The notes under the pieces are model-generated. The model saw only the letters and a program-made list of their open reading frames with translations, was not told the origin of the DNA and did not search any database. Both the position numbers and the translations under genes were made by a program. A stretch of DNA of 64,000 nt from Perca fluviatilis (taxonomy: Eukaryota > Chordata > Actinopteri > Perciformes > Percidae). Location of the stretch: the NCBI RefSeq assembly GCF_010015445.1, contig NC_053120.1, positions 19,122,308 to 19,186,307 on the forward strand. Reading direction: 5' to 3'. Shown here one piece after another: positions 24,357 through 43,548 of the stretch; position 1 is the stretch's first letter, and every line of letters begins with the position of its first letter.

Positions 24357-25980
24357 ATGGATGGACCAGGAAACGAACAGGGTCAACAGCCAAGAGGAGG
24401 AAGAAGAGGAGCAAGGATGCGTGGTGGAAGGCAAAACAGAGGAAGAGGCAGAAGAGGACATAGGCGCATATCTGATGACATAAGGGCCACTACTACATGT
24501 TGTCAATCATGGCCTTACAGTGGCTGAGGCGGGTCGAAGGGTGCAGCCGAATATTGGGAGATCAACCGTGTCCTCAATAGTTCAAACGTTTCGAAGAGAG
24601 AACAGGTATGTCAAACAATGCAGTGCACTGTTACTGTATATAAGCAGTATACTGTATACTTCCTACAATGCTTCATATTACAGTAGTCCACTTGTATTTC
24701 ACAGCATACAGAAATATACTCTATACAGATACATACTGCACCTTACATGCACCCAGCTGTATGTTTTACAGTAAAATGTGTGTTTGCATAGTTTTTATCT
24801 ATGTGAAATTGTGCGATGCATCACTGCATTTTTCCCCACATAGGACTGCAAGATTACCTCAAACTGGTGGCAGAGGACGCCTTTTCACACCTCGACAGGA
24901 GGAGGCTATTTGCACCATGGTCCGAGCAAACAATGCCATGAGACTCAGGGAAATACAAAGGACCGTTATAGACGACAATGATGTCTTTGAAAACATCCAT
25001 ACGGTTAGGATCTCAACCATCGACAGGGTGCTGCATAGAAACCAGATGAGTATGAACCAGCTGTACCGTGGACCATTCCAAAGGAAGGAGGACAGAGTTA
25101 AGGAGCTACGCTACCAGTGTGTACAGGTAAAACATATATCTATGTAACTACTTTACAGCAACATTTTATAGTGATACATAGTACAGCAAGCATAAACTAC
25201 ACACATGTCCATTGCTGTGGAAGGAACATGCAATATATGTACATTTTATGTCACTCTTCCTTACCAAAACAAATTCAACTGTGTGTTCTGGGATATGGAG
25301 TATAATGGAGTTGGAATCGAGTGAGCCCTCTCATAAGTGGATGAGGCTGGCTTCAACCTGACCAAATGCAGAAGGCGGGGTCGGAATATCATCGGTCACA
25401 GAGCTGCTGTGGATTCGCCAGGCCAACGGGGAGGAAATGTCACCATGTGTGCTGCTATTTCGGAGCATGGTGTCCTAACCCATATCCCCCTAATAGGGCC
25501 ATACAACTCCCAGAGAGACTCCCTACAGGGCTCTCATCCCTGATGATGAGAGGGGTCTGTTTAGAGAGGATGTGCCAAAGTATGTGGTCATTTGTGATAG
25601 TGTGAGTTTCCATCGATCAGACAGCATTAGGTTTGTGACCCACCCGAGGATGCTCATAGACTTCCTCCCACCTTATTCACCATTCCTTAACCCAATTGAG
25701 GAGTTCTTTTCAGCGTGGAGGTGGAAGGTGTACGATCGTCAGCCCCACACACAGATGGCCCTCTGGCTGCAATGGATGTAGCATGTGAGGACATCACAGT
25801 AGACGCCTGCAGAGGATGGATAAGGCCATAACAATAGATATGACATGTCATATCTATTGTTCTATATCTATGGATAAGGCATTCCAAAATATTCTTTCCA
25901 CGTTGCATTGCAAGGGGAAATATCCGGTGTGATGTGGCTGAGAACATGTGGGCCGACAGACAGGAACGTCTGGATGTGTA
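24357..25980 (+). pseudogene. Decayed intron-containing IS630-like transposase
   Basis: Exon 1 (24357-24605) encodes an Arg/Gly-rich N terminus (GGRRGARMRGGRQNRGRGRRG) and a helix-turn-helix segment read as VAEAGRRVQPNIGRSTVSSI after a frameshift near 24490. Intron 1 (24606-24843) has GTATGT and CACATAG ends and joins in frame to TARLPQTGGRGRLFTPRQEE. Exon 2 ends at 25126 at a second GTAAAA donor. The downstream part holds the catalytic core: first Asp in DEAGFNLTKCRRRGRN (25340), second in VICDSVSFH, and Glu in PPYSPFLNPIEEFFSAW. Several frameshifts, a stop in the C terminus and a palindrome insertion (25827-25869) show it is dead. The family is known in fish as an uncharacterised DDE endonuclease. 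Confidence 0.85.
25816..25880. repeat. Perfect 30-bp palindrome in a short insertion flanked by an 11-bp duplication
   Basis: The direct repeat ATGGATAAGGC occurs at 25816-25826 and 25870-25880. Between them are 43 bp containing a loopless palindrome (25831-25860) whose half is ACAATAGATATGACA. The insertion breaks the transposase C-terminal frame just after a CRGWI motif. It resembles a tiny foldback insertion or a replication-slippage product. Confidence 0.85.
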
Positions 25981-26995
25981 GAGACCGCACCAGAACAGTG
26001 CTGCGGGCAAAGCTGTGCCTTAGGGGTGTTTCCTGTGTTTCTTTCTAATTTAGTTTTTTTTTTTTTTTCTTTGTGCCCCTTGTCTTTTTCTTACTGTAAA
26101 TTATTTTGTTTTGTTTTTTTCGTAAAGTAGCACTAGTAAAAGCTGTGAAAAACAAAATCCTGTCCAGTATCTTTCAATCAATAACCCACATACAGTAATA
26201 TGTAAATAGTACTGTTGAAATTGATATATGCCATAGAAGTGCAGCCTTGTGCATTTTCAACACAATAACTCCATCACTGTCATCCAAACTGTAGCCTAAG
26301 TTTACATCAGGTAAGACTGTCTAAGTACACAGTTACCTTGACAACATGCCTAGACATTTTGACGACCTTGTTCGTGAACAATGACTCAATGACTCATCAT
26401 TCTGATGACACTGACATGACCATTGACATGAATATTTACTTTTGAGAGATGTACTAAGGATTTTTAGTGACTGACTAGCTTTAGAAACACATCTATTGTA
26501 TATTGCAGTTTGTACAAATTGTTCTGAGAAATGCACTTATTATTTTGCACATGTTAGGGATGATGTGAAAAACGCACCAAAGTGACTGAGAAAAACTGTA
26601 ACAGTAAAATTCGATTGAATTTCATGAATATCGACACAAAGTTTGTACGTTCGATCTCATTCATCATTAACTGCGATTGCGTTTTAGGTCATTTTATGGT
26701 TGCAACCCGCCATAAAGCGAAAGAAGAAGTAGAAGTTTTAGGTCATTTCCTTCACGTATATCTGCTTTCTTTGCAGACATGGCGGGTGTCAACAAAGACA
26801 GATAATAAGTGGATGAACAAGGAGACAAGAGACTTTTTAAATTTAATTTACGTTTACTGTTTGGAGTGCTGTTGTTCCCAAACCACAGGCCGCCGCCGCG
26901 GCTGTCTTCCGGCATTTACATACATCGGCATTATCATAGCGATGTTTTGATAGCGTCGTCATCTTATTATAGATAAGTGGATGGAAACATAGTTA

Positions 26996-27331
26996 CTGAA
27001 GAGCTGCACTGCTAGTTAAAAGATAAACAGAAAACAAATATTCAAGAACAACAATGACCTGAAGCCTTTTCTCTGGATGTAAAGAAGAAAAACACAAAAC
27101 ACTATACTCTCTCTGCAAAGTATCTAGGGTATGTAAACAAAACCAAACAATAAAGTGTTAATATTATGCCAAGTCCTTGTTTACAATTCTAAAATATTTC
27201 CGTGGACAGAGGCAATACTTGTCCTTGCTCTGTTTAGCCAAGTAAAAAGATATTCTCACTTGTTGTTATGCAGCTATTCTGCCTGTGGCACAGCGTGTGC
27301 TCCTGGTCTCTCTTCAACCTACTGCATTGTC
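26996..27331. other. Gene-free gap between two transposon nests
   Basis: About 340 bp of unique AT-rich DNA. No exon, repeat or regulatory element is recognised. Confidence 0.6.
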
Positions 27332-27495
27332 CTCTGACTGGTTACACTTTACTTGAAGGTATCTACATAAGAGTGACATTACACTGTCATGAACGTGTCA
27401 TAAACATTATAAACAAGTCATAAACATTTATGACGTAACACTTCTGTCATTAAGTGTCATTCGTTTTTTGTCATGACAAGTTAGGGTTAGAGTTA

Positions 27496-28760
27496 GGCCC
27501 AATCCCAATTCTCTGTCTTATCCCTTCCCCTTAGTTTTGCGCGTTCATGTGAGAGTAAGGGGCTAAGGGGGAGGAGGAGGGGTAGAAACCCCTTAAAACC
27601 AAGCACTTTCGCAAGCTTACTTGAAACCAAGGGGTACCCAGAATACACTGAGCAACCGGCAACAATGGCGGCCAGATCAACTAGAGAGTATGTAAGTATT
27701 TTTGGCTTAAATAATTCATTTAAAAATTACGACAGTCTTGTTTTGTGCTCTAAACAGTCCTGTACATATATATTTGCAACCATGTTCTTAATTGAAACGA
27801 TTTTTATAAAAATCGCTAGTTTGCTACGCTAACGTTACATTACTGATATGCACAACAGTCCCGCATTTCTCTGCCTTGAATGGAGTCCATGCATGTCTAC
27901 AGTTTTAACTAAACTCCATTAGTAGCGAATTTCGTTTGATATCAGTGCATAACACTACTTGCTTTGGAGACATCGATACGTGCTTTACATTTACCGTCCT
28001 GTATCACACAGGGACGCCGGAGGAAGCTCATCCACTTTCGGGCTGAAAACGAGCAGAAGTTTCTTAATCAAAATATGCTGCAAAGCAACTATGGGAGTGA
28101 GTCATGGGTTCATGTTGTAGCCATTCATTATTGTATTGGTACTGTATTATTGTAATCATTTGTAATTCATTCCTGTTCATGCACCTGTACATTGTTGTTG
28201 GTTATGATACAGGACACTAATGAAATACATGGGGTTGGAGGGAAAGGTTACTGGCCAACAGACATCAGACTGTGGTCTGGAATTGTCTCTGGAAGACAGA
28301 TTTTTGTTAACAAAGAAAGTGTTTCTGAACATCAATGACATTCAAAACAGTGATAACTGAAACAGATATACAACACACCATGCAGTGTGTATAAAAATAT
28401 TTATTTCAAACACATCATCAAAAAAGAACATCTGCATCTGCACCACCACCACCAAAGTGAACATAAAAGAACTATAAAATATATACATGCATATGACACT
28501 GTTGTCAAAACCCACGCAATTGACATACACACACTTTCAGACGGCATCTTGGAAGTTTGTGATCAATACTTGTCGCCTCTGATGACGTAGCAGCCAGCTC
28601 ACGATGATGTATGATGACGTAACCGTAACCAAGTGGTGTCTCATTTCATAGGGTTATGTTTTCACCCCTAGCCCTTACCACTCTGTTTCGAGGGACAAGG
28701 GTGCGCGGGGTAAGACGAAGGGGAAGGGGAAGGGGTAAGACAGAGGAATGGGATTTAGCC
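27496..28760. mobile_element. PIF/Harbinger-like element nested in the MITE
   Basis: A TTA trinucleotide flanks both sides (27493-27495 and 28761-28763), as expected for Harbinger. The ends are inverted: GGCCCAATCCCAATTCTCTG on the left against GGCTAAATCCCATTCCTCTG inward from the right. The interior retains a short two-exon Myb-like fragment but no transposase. Confidence 0.85.
27665..28155 (+). pseudogene. Remnant of a Harbinger Myb/SANT-like protein, two exons
   Basis: An ATG at 27665 starts MAARSTREY, followed by a good donor (GTAAGT after TAT at about 27691). A matching acceptor (CACACAG, ending about 28011) leads into GRRRKLIHFRAENEQKF. That segment resembles the 'LIRLRAENE' helix of the DNA-binding protein that accompanies Harbinger transposases. 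The frame then runs to a stop at 28155 without the rest of the domain. Residual coding status is an inference. Confidence 0.5.
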
Positions 28761-30291
28761 TTAGGGTTAGGGTTCATGTGTCATGACACTGTCATGTGTT
28801 CATGACAGTGTCATGTCACTCTTATGTAGATACCTTAAAGTAAAGTGTTACCCTCTGACTTCATTGTGTGGTCGTTCACATTTTTGCTTACCATTTCATA
28901 ATTTTGATTATCCACACGGAAAAGTGATTACGGTCATTTCAATGTCCCTCTTATCGACTTTTCAAAAGAACAGACAGAAAATCGCAGCTACAGGACTGAA
29001 CCTGTAACCTCTCAGTTCTGAAGCTGGTCTTTCCAATTTCAAGGAGAATTAACCCGACATGTTTATGGTAGTTCATGGCACAATATTTATTTTTCACTGC
29101 AACTACAGTATGGTTGAGGTAGGAGTAAGGTCAGGCAACTAAAAACACATTAGAAAAACAGAAAAAAAACAAATCTAGATAAAGATTGTCAATCATACAT
29201 GCAGTATTAGATATAATGCAAACATGGCTGGTGGTGTCAAAATGCCATCACTACCTTATCCTTCCTTTGTGCTGTCCTACAGTATATATACAGTATACAG
29301 TTTTTTCTGCATCTGTACTGAATGTTAGGAGGGGTGTGCTGTAGCTACTCCACCAGCCAACTAGGTGCTCCAGTAACGAAGGACCAAACGTGAAAAAACA
29401 ACTCGGCAACAGGCTCAAGTAAAACACCCTGACGAATACTCTACATCAAAATGAGTTTGTTGAAATAAAGAAGATTCTTCCAGTTAGCCAGATGAGCTGT
29501 GTTTACCCATTTGGTACAGACTGCTTCCACTGAATATAAATCACTTATGTTGTTGCATATATGACTGGAACATGTGGGAGACAGAGGTGACACATCGACA
29601 TATCATCATGGCTCAGAGTAGTTTAACTCAGTAGCCACAGCGAGGGGTCAAGGGTTCAGAGAAAGGGCGTCACTGAGGAAGCTGGGCTCATGTCCCGAAG
29701 CAAGGTGCCTTAACAGGATTAAACAGCAGCCTATCAGATCCATTTGGGATAACAACATCTGTCAAATGAACCACTTCACTGGCTGGCCTAACTATCCTGT
29801 CTCCACTTATCTAGAAATCCACCCTCTTGTTGCAAACAGATCAGAAGCACCTTGAAAGGGTTTGCCTTTGGCACAGTAATATGCAGAAGTGAAGTCATCT
29901 CAGGGCGATGCAGAAGGCAAAGGGCAGGGACACAGTTTGGTCAGCCACATTCTGAAAAAAAGGATGTTTCTCTATTTGACCACATACTGTATTTTATCTT
30001 TCCCCCAACTTGTTGTAGGCCAGCACAGTGCAGTACAAGTGCACTCAGCACAGTGAGTCACGCTTATCTGAAAGTAAAACAAACAGTCAAACAGGATTTA
30101 GTGATTTGGTGGCCTGTTAAAGGTCAGTGACCAGTGGGACAGATATTCAGTCAATTATTGCAAGCCCCCAGGGACAGTGCTGCACAGTGCAGCCATTTTG
30201 GCGTGTTAGCTAAATACATAAAATCAGGTAGCAGGGCCAAAAAAAGACATTTTGATATAAACAAAAAAGGTGTTTGGATACTTTATGTAAG

Positions 30292-30404
30292 GGATAATGA
30301 AGAGCGAGCAGGTCATTAATTCGCGACCGGTCTTCACGTCTGGATCCTGCATCACCCTGTCGGGGTTTAATTCTCATTAATGACCCACTCGCTCTACATT
30401 ATCC
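30292..30404. repeat. 29-nt imperfect inverted repeat with 55-nt loop
   Basis: Left arm 30292-30320 and right arm 30376-30404 are reverse complements at 26 of 29 positions. The shared core is AGAGCGAG followed two bases later by GGTCATTAAT. There is no flanking target duplication, and the loop is GC-rich and unique (TCGCGACCGG near 30321). It is therefore not an obvious MITE. It could be a structured RNA or a palindromic enhancer carrying ATTAAT homeodomain sites at each arm. Confidence 0.85.
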
Positions 30405-31026
30405 TCCTTATCACACAGCTACTTTTAAATGAATCAATACTTTTACACAAAATATTGTGTAATTACATTCATGAATTAATGGGGTGGAGAAGTAAAACAG
30501 GGTCATGTTTCCCACACATCGGCCAATTACTCCCCTGAGATGGCAGTTAATCTGCACCCGCCCAGGCCAGGCATTTGCCCACCCAGACCCTACCCTGTTC
30601 AACCCTCGACTCAGGGGCTGAAGCTTATGCTAAAAACCTCACTTACAGAATAATATAAAAGCTCCAGTGCCTATGACTTATCCCTGCCCTAACTGAAGTT
30701 AGACATCCTGTGTGCCCAGCACTAAACTCCCACTCTCATCTCACCCATTGCCTTATTTCAGCGCCCTTAGATGCAATTCCACTCAAATCCCCTGACTCAC
30801 TCCCTGATCCCCTTTCCCTCTTTTTCTACCCAATCCCCCTTCTTCTACTGAGTAACTTTAATTGTCCTGGGAAAGTCACGGTTGGTCCGCGGGACACAAA
30901 GCACCAGTTTATAATTAATGTTACAGAGGAGGGATTACAGGAAGCTCTGGGCAGCCTGATCTGAGAGGCTGTGACAGAAAGTGTGTGATCTTCCTGCTTG
31001 AGCCAGACTCAGAGGGCTTGTGTGCA

Positions 31027-31029
<3 letters not shown>

Positions 31030-31062
<33 letters not shown>
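31030..31062. repeat. (TG)n microsatellite
   Basis: About 16 TG units passing into a short CG run. Confidence 0.95.
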
Positions 31063-31075
<13 letters not shown>

Positions 31076-32004
31076 CTGTCTGTGTGTGCAATCCATCAAA
31101 CAATGGGGAATCTCCCTTCCTTGCACAAGCTAATTTATGCCTTCATCGCCCAGGCCATCTGCACCATACACCCACATGTGTTACGTCCTCTCGAAACTGC
31201 GTTTGAATGTGGGCAACAGGTTTTATTCAGACCTAAGAGTGCTGTTTATGTGATTGAAGAACCCAGAAGGAGTGTCTTGTGCTGTCTCTCCCTCTCTTGG
31301 GTTTAGGGGGGTGGAGCTGGAGGTGGTGGGTGTAATGGAGGAACCAGAGGAGGAGGGGTGGGACCAGAGCCCCTGCCAGGCCAGGTGTAAGGCTGGGGGC
31401 TATGCACGTAAAAACATGAAGCATTGCACTCCACCACACAGAGTTAGGCATTAATACAAAACCACACATATACAGGGAATGTTCGTTAGACTACTTCTCA
31501 GCAAACAACTGTTTTTCCTGCTTATTTCCAAGAAAACTGCTCAAATGACAACTTAGAACTCAACTTAAGACCTGCTGATCGCGGGTGTCTACTTAAATCC
31601 AGTTAAATAGAAAATAGAGGAACCTGGGTAGATGCTATTTAAGATGAAAGAGGAAAATAGCAAGCACAATAAAACGGTGGTGAAATTCAAATTATTCCAA
31701 TTGTGATGAAGTAGGAGGAGGAAGAGGAGGAGGATCAAGAATCAGCGGGTTCCTATCAGGTCTTGCCCTCTGGCACGAGCCCGGCTGCCTGTCTTTCATC
31801 ATCAGCATGCAGGATCAGAGCGTGTCTTACACATCAACTCCTCTGTGTGTGTGTGTGTGTGTGTGTGTGTACATCTGTGTGTGTGTACATCTGTGTGTGT
31901 ACAGAGAGGCCACGTAAGGGCCCAGACTGCCTGCAGGGCCCCCCACGCAGATGAGCAAGGGCACAGGAGCGCTTGGCAGAGAAAGTAGAGGAGTGTGTTC
32001 ATGA

Positions 32005-32005
<1 letters not shown>

Positions 32006-32087
<82 letters not shown>

Positions 32088-32091
32088 GGGG

Positions 32092-32122
<31 letters not shown>

Positions 32123-32141
32123 CTAGTATGTACTCAGGGGA

Positions 32142-32185
<44 letters not shown>

Positions 32186-32371
32186 AAGTTTAAGTTCAGG
32201 AGGGGGAGGGGGGGGGGGCGAGGAGCCGATGGTGGAGGCAGTTTACCTCGACTTATTCCTCCCTCCTTACACTCGTTCTGTTACTCTTTCCTCCTCCCAC
32301 ATACACCCCTTTCCCCCCCCCCCTTTTTCCCCCCCCCCCCCCCCCCCCCCCATCCCATCTAATCTTTCCCC

Positions 32372-32465
<94 letters not shown>
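32006..32465. repeat. Composite low-complexity block: TG, poly-T, poly-C and CA runs
   Basis: In order it holds (GT)n at 32006-32084, a G run, (TG)n at 32092-32119, 36 T residues (32147-32182), G-rich DNA, C runs (32313-32323 and 32329-32351) and (CA)n at 32374-32465. The outer TG and CA tracts are complementary and could pair across about 280 bp. Run lengths may contain assembly error. Confidence 0.9.
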
Positions 32466-32466
<1 letters not shown>

Positions 32467-32830
32467 CAGATTCCTAACCTTGAAGCTGTGGCGGTAGATG
32501 TAAGGGGGCTCTGGGTTCGACCTGGTATGACTCTGAAATCTGCCAGGCTTTCTTCAGCTAACCTCTGGAAAGCTTGTTCAAAACCCACGTGTGCACCCAC
32601 ACAAACACTTAATCGCACATTCGTGGACAACATGGACAGACAGCTGCTGAGTAAAATGTAATGTGGTCGACTTAACAGGCTACACATCTGTAACTTGTTT
32701 ACATGGTGAATAATAATAATAAAAAAGTAAAGGCAAGATGTTTTAGTAAATCTTGTCTTTTCAGCCTGTCATGCCCACCTAGGTTGGTGAACATAATACT
32801 TTGAGTGAATTCTTTGTTTCAAAACCTTAA

Positions 32831-33670
32831 AGTGATGGTTCGGAGTAATTCACCCTAGGGTCCTTTGCAACAGACTCGGCCAAAGCACTTTCACACTGGT
32901 CGAACATTGGGAGAGTTAGCAGTAAAAGAGTATCAGCTGAATAGCATAGCTAGTAGCTAGACCCACGTTTGTAACTGTAATCATATGTACTAATCGATAA
33001 GCGTCAACGTACAAGTAGTAACAAATAGGTTATGCTTCATAACGATATTAGGTACAACAAAAGTAAACATTCGCCTGCTGGCTTCTACTCTCTTGGCTGG
33101 TTGTTTTATTGCTTGGTGTAAGCGAGTGCTTAGGGCCGTCTACAAATTACAACACTGAAAAGAGATACAACAATAATATTTATTAATTTTTTTTTTTTTA
33201 AAGTGCTGTAGTATAACTGAGGTAAGTTTGGAGACATTACCTTATTTAATCATTGAATTAATAAATATTTTTGTTGTAACTCTTTTCGGTGTAGTAATTT
33301 GTAGACGGCCCTAAGCACTCGTCTAACTGCAGGTAGCAGCAGCAGTAGCAACAACAGAGAGCTGAAGAGAGCAGGCAAGTGTTCATAAACGTCTGGTGTA
33401 CTTACAAACTTTCCAATCCATCGTTTTATGAGTACATAACCTATTTGTACTACTTGTAGACGTTTGGTATCATTTCGGGCATTATTAGTGGGGTAACTTA
33501 CAAGATACAAACGTGGGTCCATTAGCCCCTGCGCTAAGCTATTCAGCTGATAACGCTACTCTAGCTAACTCTCCCAATGTTCAACCCAGGTGAAAAAAGC
33601 TTCTGGGGGGGTGTTTGGCTCGAGGTCATAGTGCAAAGGACCCTAGGGTGAATTACTCCAAACCATCACT
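32831..33670. mobile_element. TTAA-target foldback element (Kolobok/piggyBac-type target)
   Basis: The 840-bp element is flanked by TTAA on both sides (32827-32830 and 33671-33674). Its ends are inverted: AGTGATGGTTCGGAGTAATT against AGTGATGGTTTGGAGTAATT inward from the right. The inverted homology covers most of the element, with arms of roughly 355 and 415 bp meeting at about 33190-33250. The inner arms share GAGTGCTTAGGGCCGTCTAC. No coding capacity is seen. The family is abundant in fish. Confidence 0.88.
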
Positions 33671-33674
33671 TTAA

Positions 33675-36890
<3,216 letters not shown>

Positions 36891-36899
36891 GATTAACCA

Positions 36900-37050
36900 C
36901 ACTTTTTTATGGGGTTAGTAACGCATTACTTAGTAATATATTACTGTAATATTATTTTTTCCACAGTAACGAGTAGTGTAAGGGATTGCAATTGTATTAT
37001 ATTACAGTTACTTATCCAAGTAACGCTGCCTTACCTGGGATTTGTTTTTT
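36900..37050. repeat. Probable hAT-derived fragment (AGTAACGCATTAC-type)
   Basis: The text GTTAGTAACGCATTACTTAG and the following TAGTAATATATTACTG/AGTAACGAGTAGTG words resemble the sub-terminal repeats of a common fish hAT family. No matching opposite end or target duplication was found, so limits are approximate. Confidence 0.5.
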
Positions 37051-42871
<5,821 letters not shown>

Positions 42872-43245
42872 TACCAAAGTCTCGCTTTGCCAGACATTCC
42901 TCCAAACCGCTGCGGAGGAGTGTCTGGCTAGTCCACACAGCATTCCGGGATTGGAGAAAAACATGCTCTGGTTTATTGGCATTTCTTTAAACCAATCACA
43001 ATCGCCATGGGCGCCGCTAAGCGTCGGACGGAGCCACGGTGCCGCTGCAAAATAGCCTCAGGAAGGAACTTGTTTTGGTGGAACAAGTGCACATTCAAAA
43101 CTTGTTTTAGTTGTGCAACAGAAAACTCAGACTGCTAGCTGTCTGGATTTGCCTTGCAGAGATCTGAGGAGCAGTTAACCATAGTCCTCAGAAATCCACC
43201 GGAGCGGCCCCAGAGCAACCCGGAAGTGGAACGTCGTGGATACCA
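42872..43245. repeat. Fish interspersed repeat, SINE-like
   Basis: The text runs from CCAAAGTCTCGCTTTGCCAG through 'GGTTTATTGGCATTTCTTTA' to GGAAGTGGAACGTCGTGGAT. This order of phrases is familiar from a repeat scattered through many acanthomorph genomes. Its class is not certain. It contains no open frame of interest. It explains the CpG-rich patch at about 43000-43040. Confidence 0.7.
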
Positions 43246-43467
43246 CAAGAATTTGGGAACAAAAAGACAGTTGTATTTCTGTTAGGCTGCATAGGATGTG
43301 TCCACTTTCTAAAGCCTGGTTTCCAGAACACAATAAATCAAACACACCATTAAGTGGATGAAATATTGGTAAATGTACTCAGGCTTGTTAATGGAGGCAG
43401 TTTCCTCACTATGTCTGCACAATACTATTACTGAGCACTCACCCACCCACTCACTAACTAACTCACT

Positions 43468-43548
<81 letters not shown>

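Larger units (their letters stand above)
23820..26598 (+). mobile_element. IS630/Tc1/mariner-superfamily DNA transposon (2.8 kb)
   Basis: Inverted termini read CAGTTTTTCTCAGTTGCTTT on the left and CAGTTTTTCTCAGTCACTTT inward from the right. A TA dinucleotide flanks each side (23818-23819, 26599-26600), as in the IS630-Tc1-mariner group. The interior holds the decayed transposase gene (24357 to about 25980) with a DDE domain. The similarity of the ends suggests moderate age. It sits inside the 23757-26995 element. Confidence 0.92.
23757..26995. mobile_element. Older inverted-repeat element (MITE-like) interrupted by the IS630/Tc1-like insertion
   Basis: The outer ends are inverted: TAACCACGTTTCCATCCAC at 23757 and TAACTATGTTTCCATCCAC read inward from 26995, with 17 of 19 bases the same. 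Removing the 2779-bp inner element leaves about 460 bp. 'GTTTCCATCCAC' ends are common in fish genomes. Superfamily and target duplication are unclear; the TAA/TTA at the tips may belong to the inverted repeats themselves. Confidence 0.75.
27340..28852. mobile_element. hAT-type MITE with exact 8-bp target duplication, interrupted by a Harbinger-like element
   Basis: The ends are inverted: GGTTACACTTTACTTGAAGG on the left and GGTAACACTTTACTTTAAGG inward from the right. The 8-bp direct repeat CTCTGACT flanks it (27332-27339 and 28853-28860). Sub-terminal text repeats the word CATGACA/TGTCATG many times. Without the inner 1265 bp it is about 245 bp, a typical fish MITE with no coding content. 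Confidence 0.92.
28861..32826. other. Gene-free stretch with an inverted repeat and a low-complexity block
   Basis: No supportable gene. A strong imperfect inverted repeat lies at 30292-30404. TG repeats lie at 31030-31062 and 31844-31870. The low-complexity block 32006-32465 is listed separately. The long frames in 31973-32477 consist of Cys-Val, Phe, Pro and His-Thr runs and are artefacts. Confidence 0.55.
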
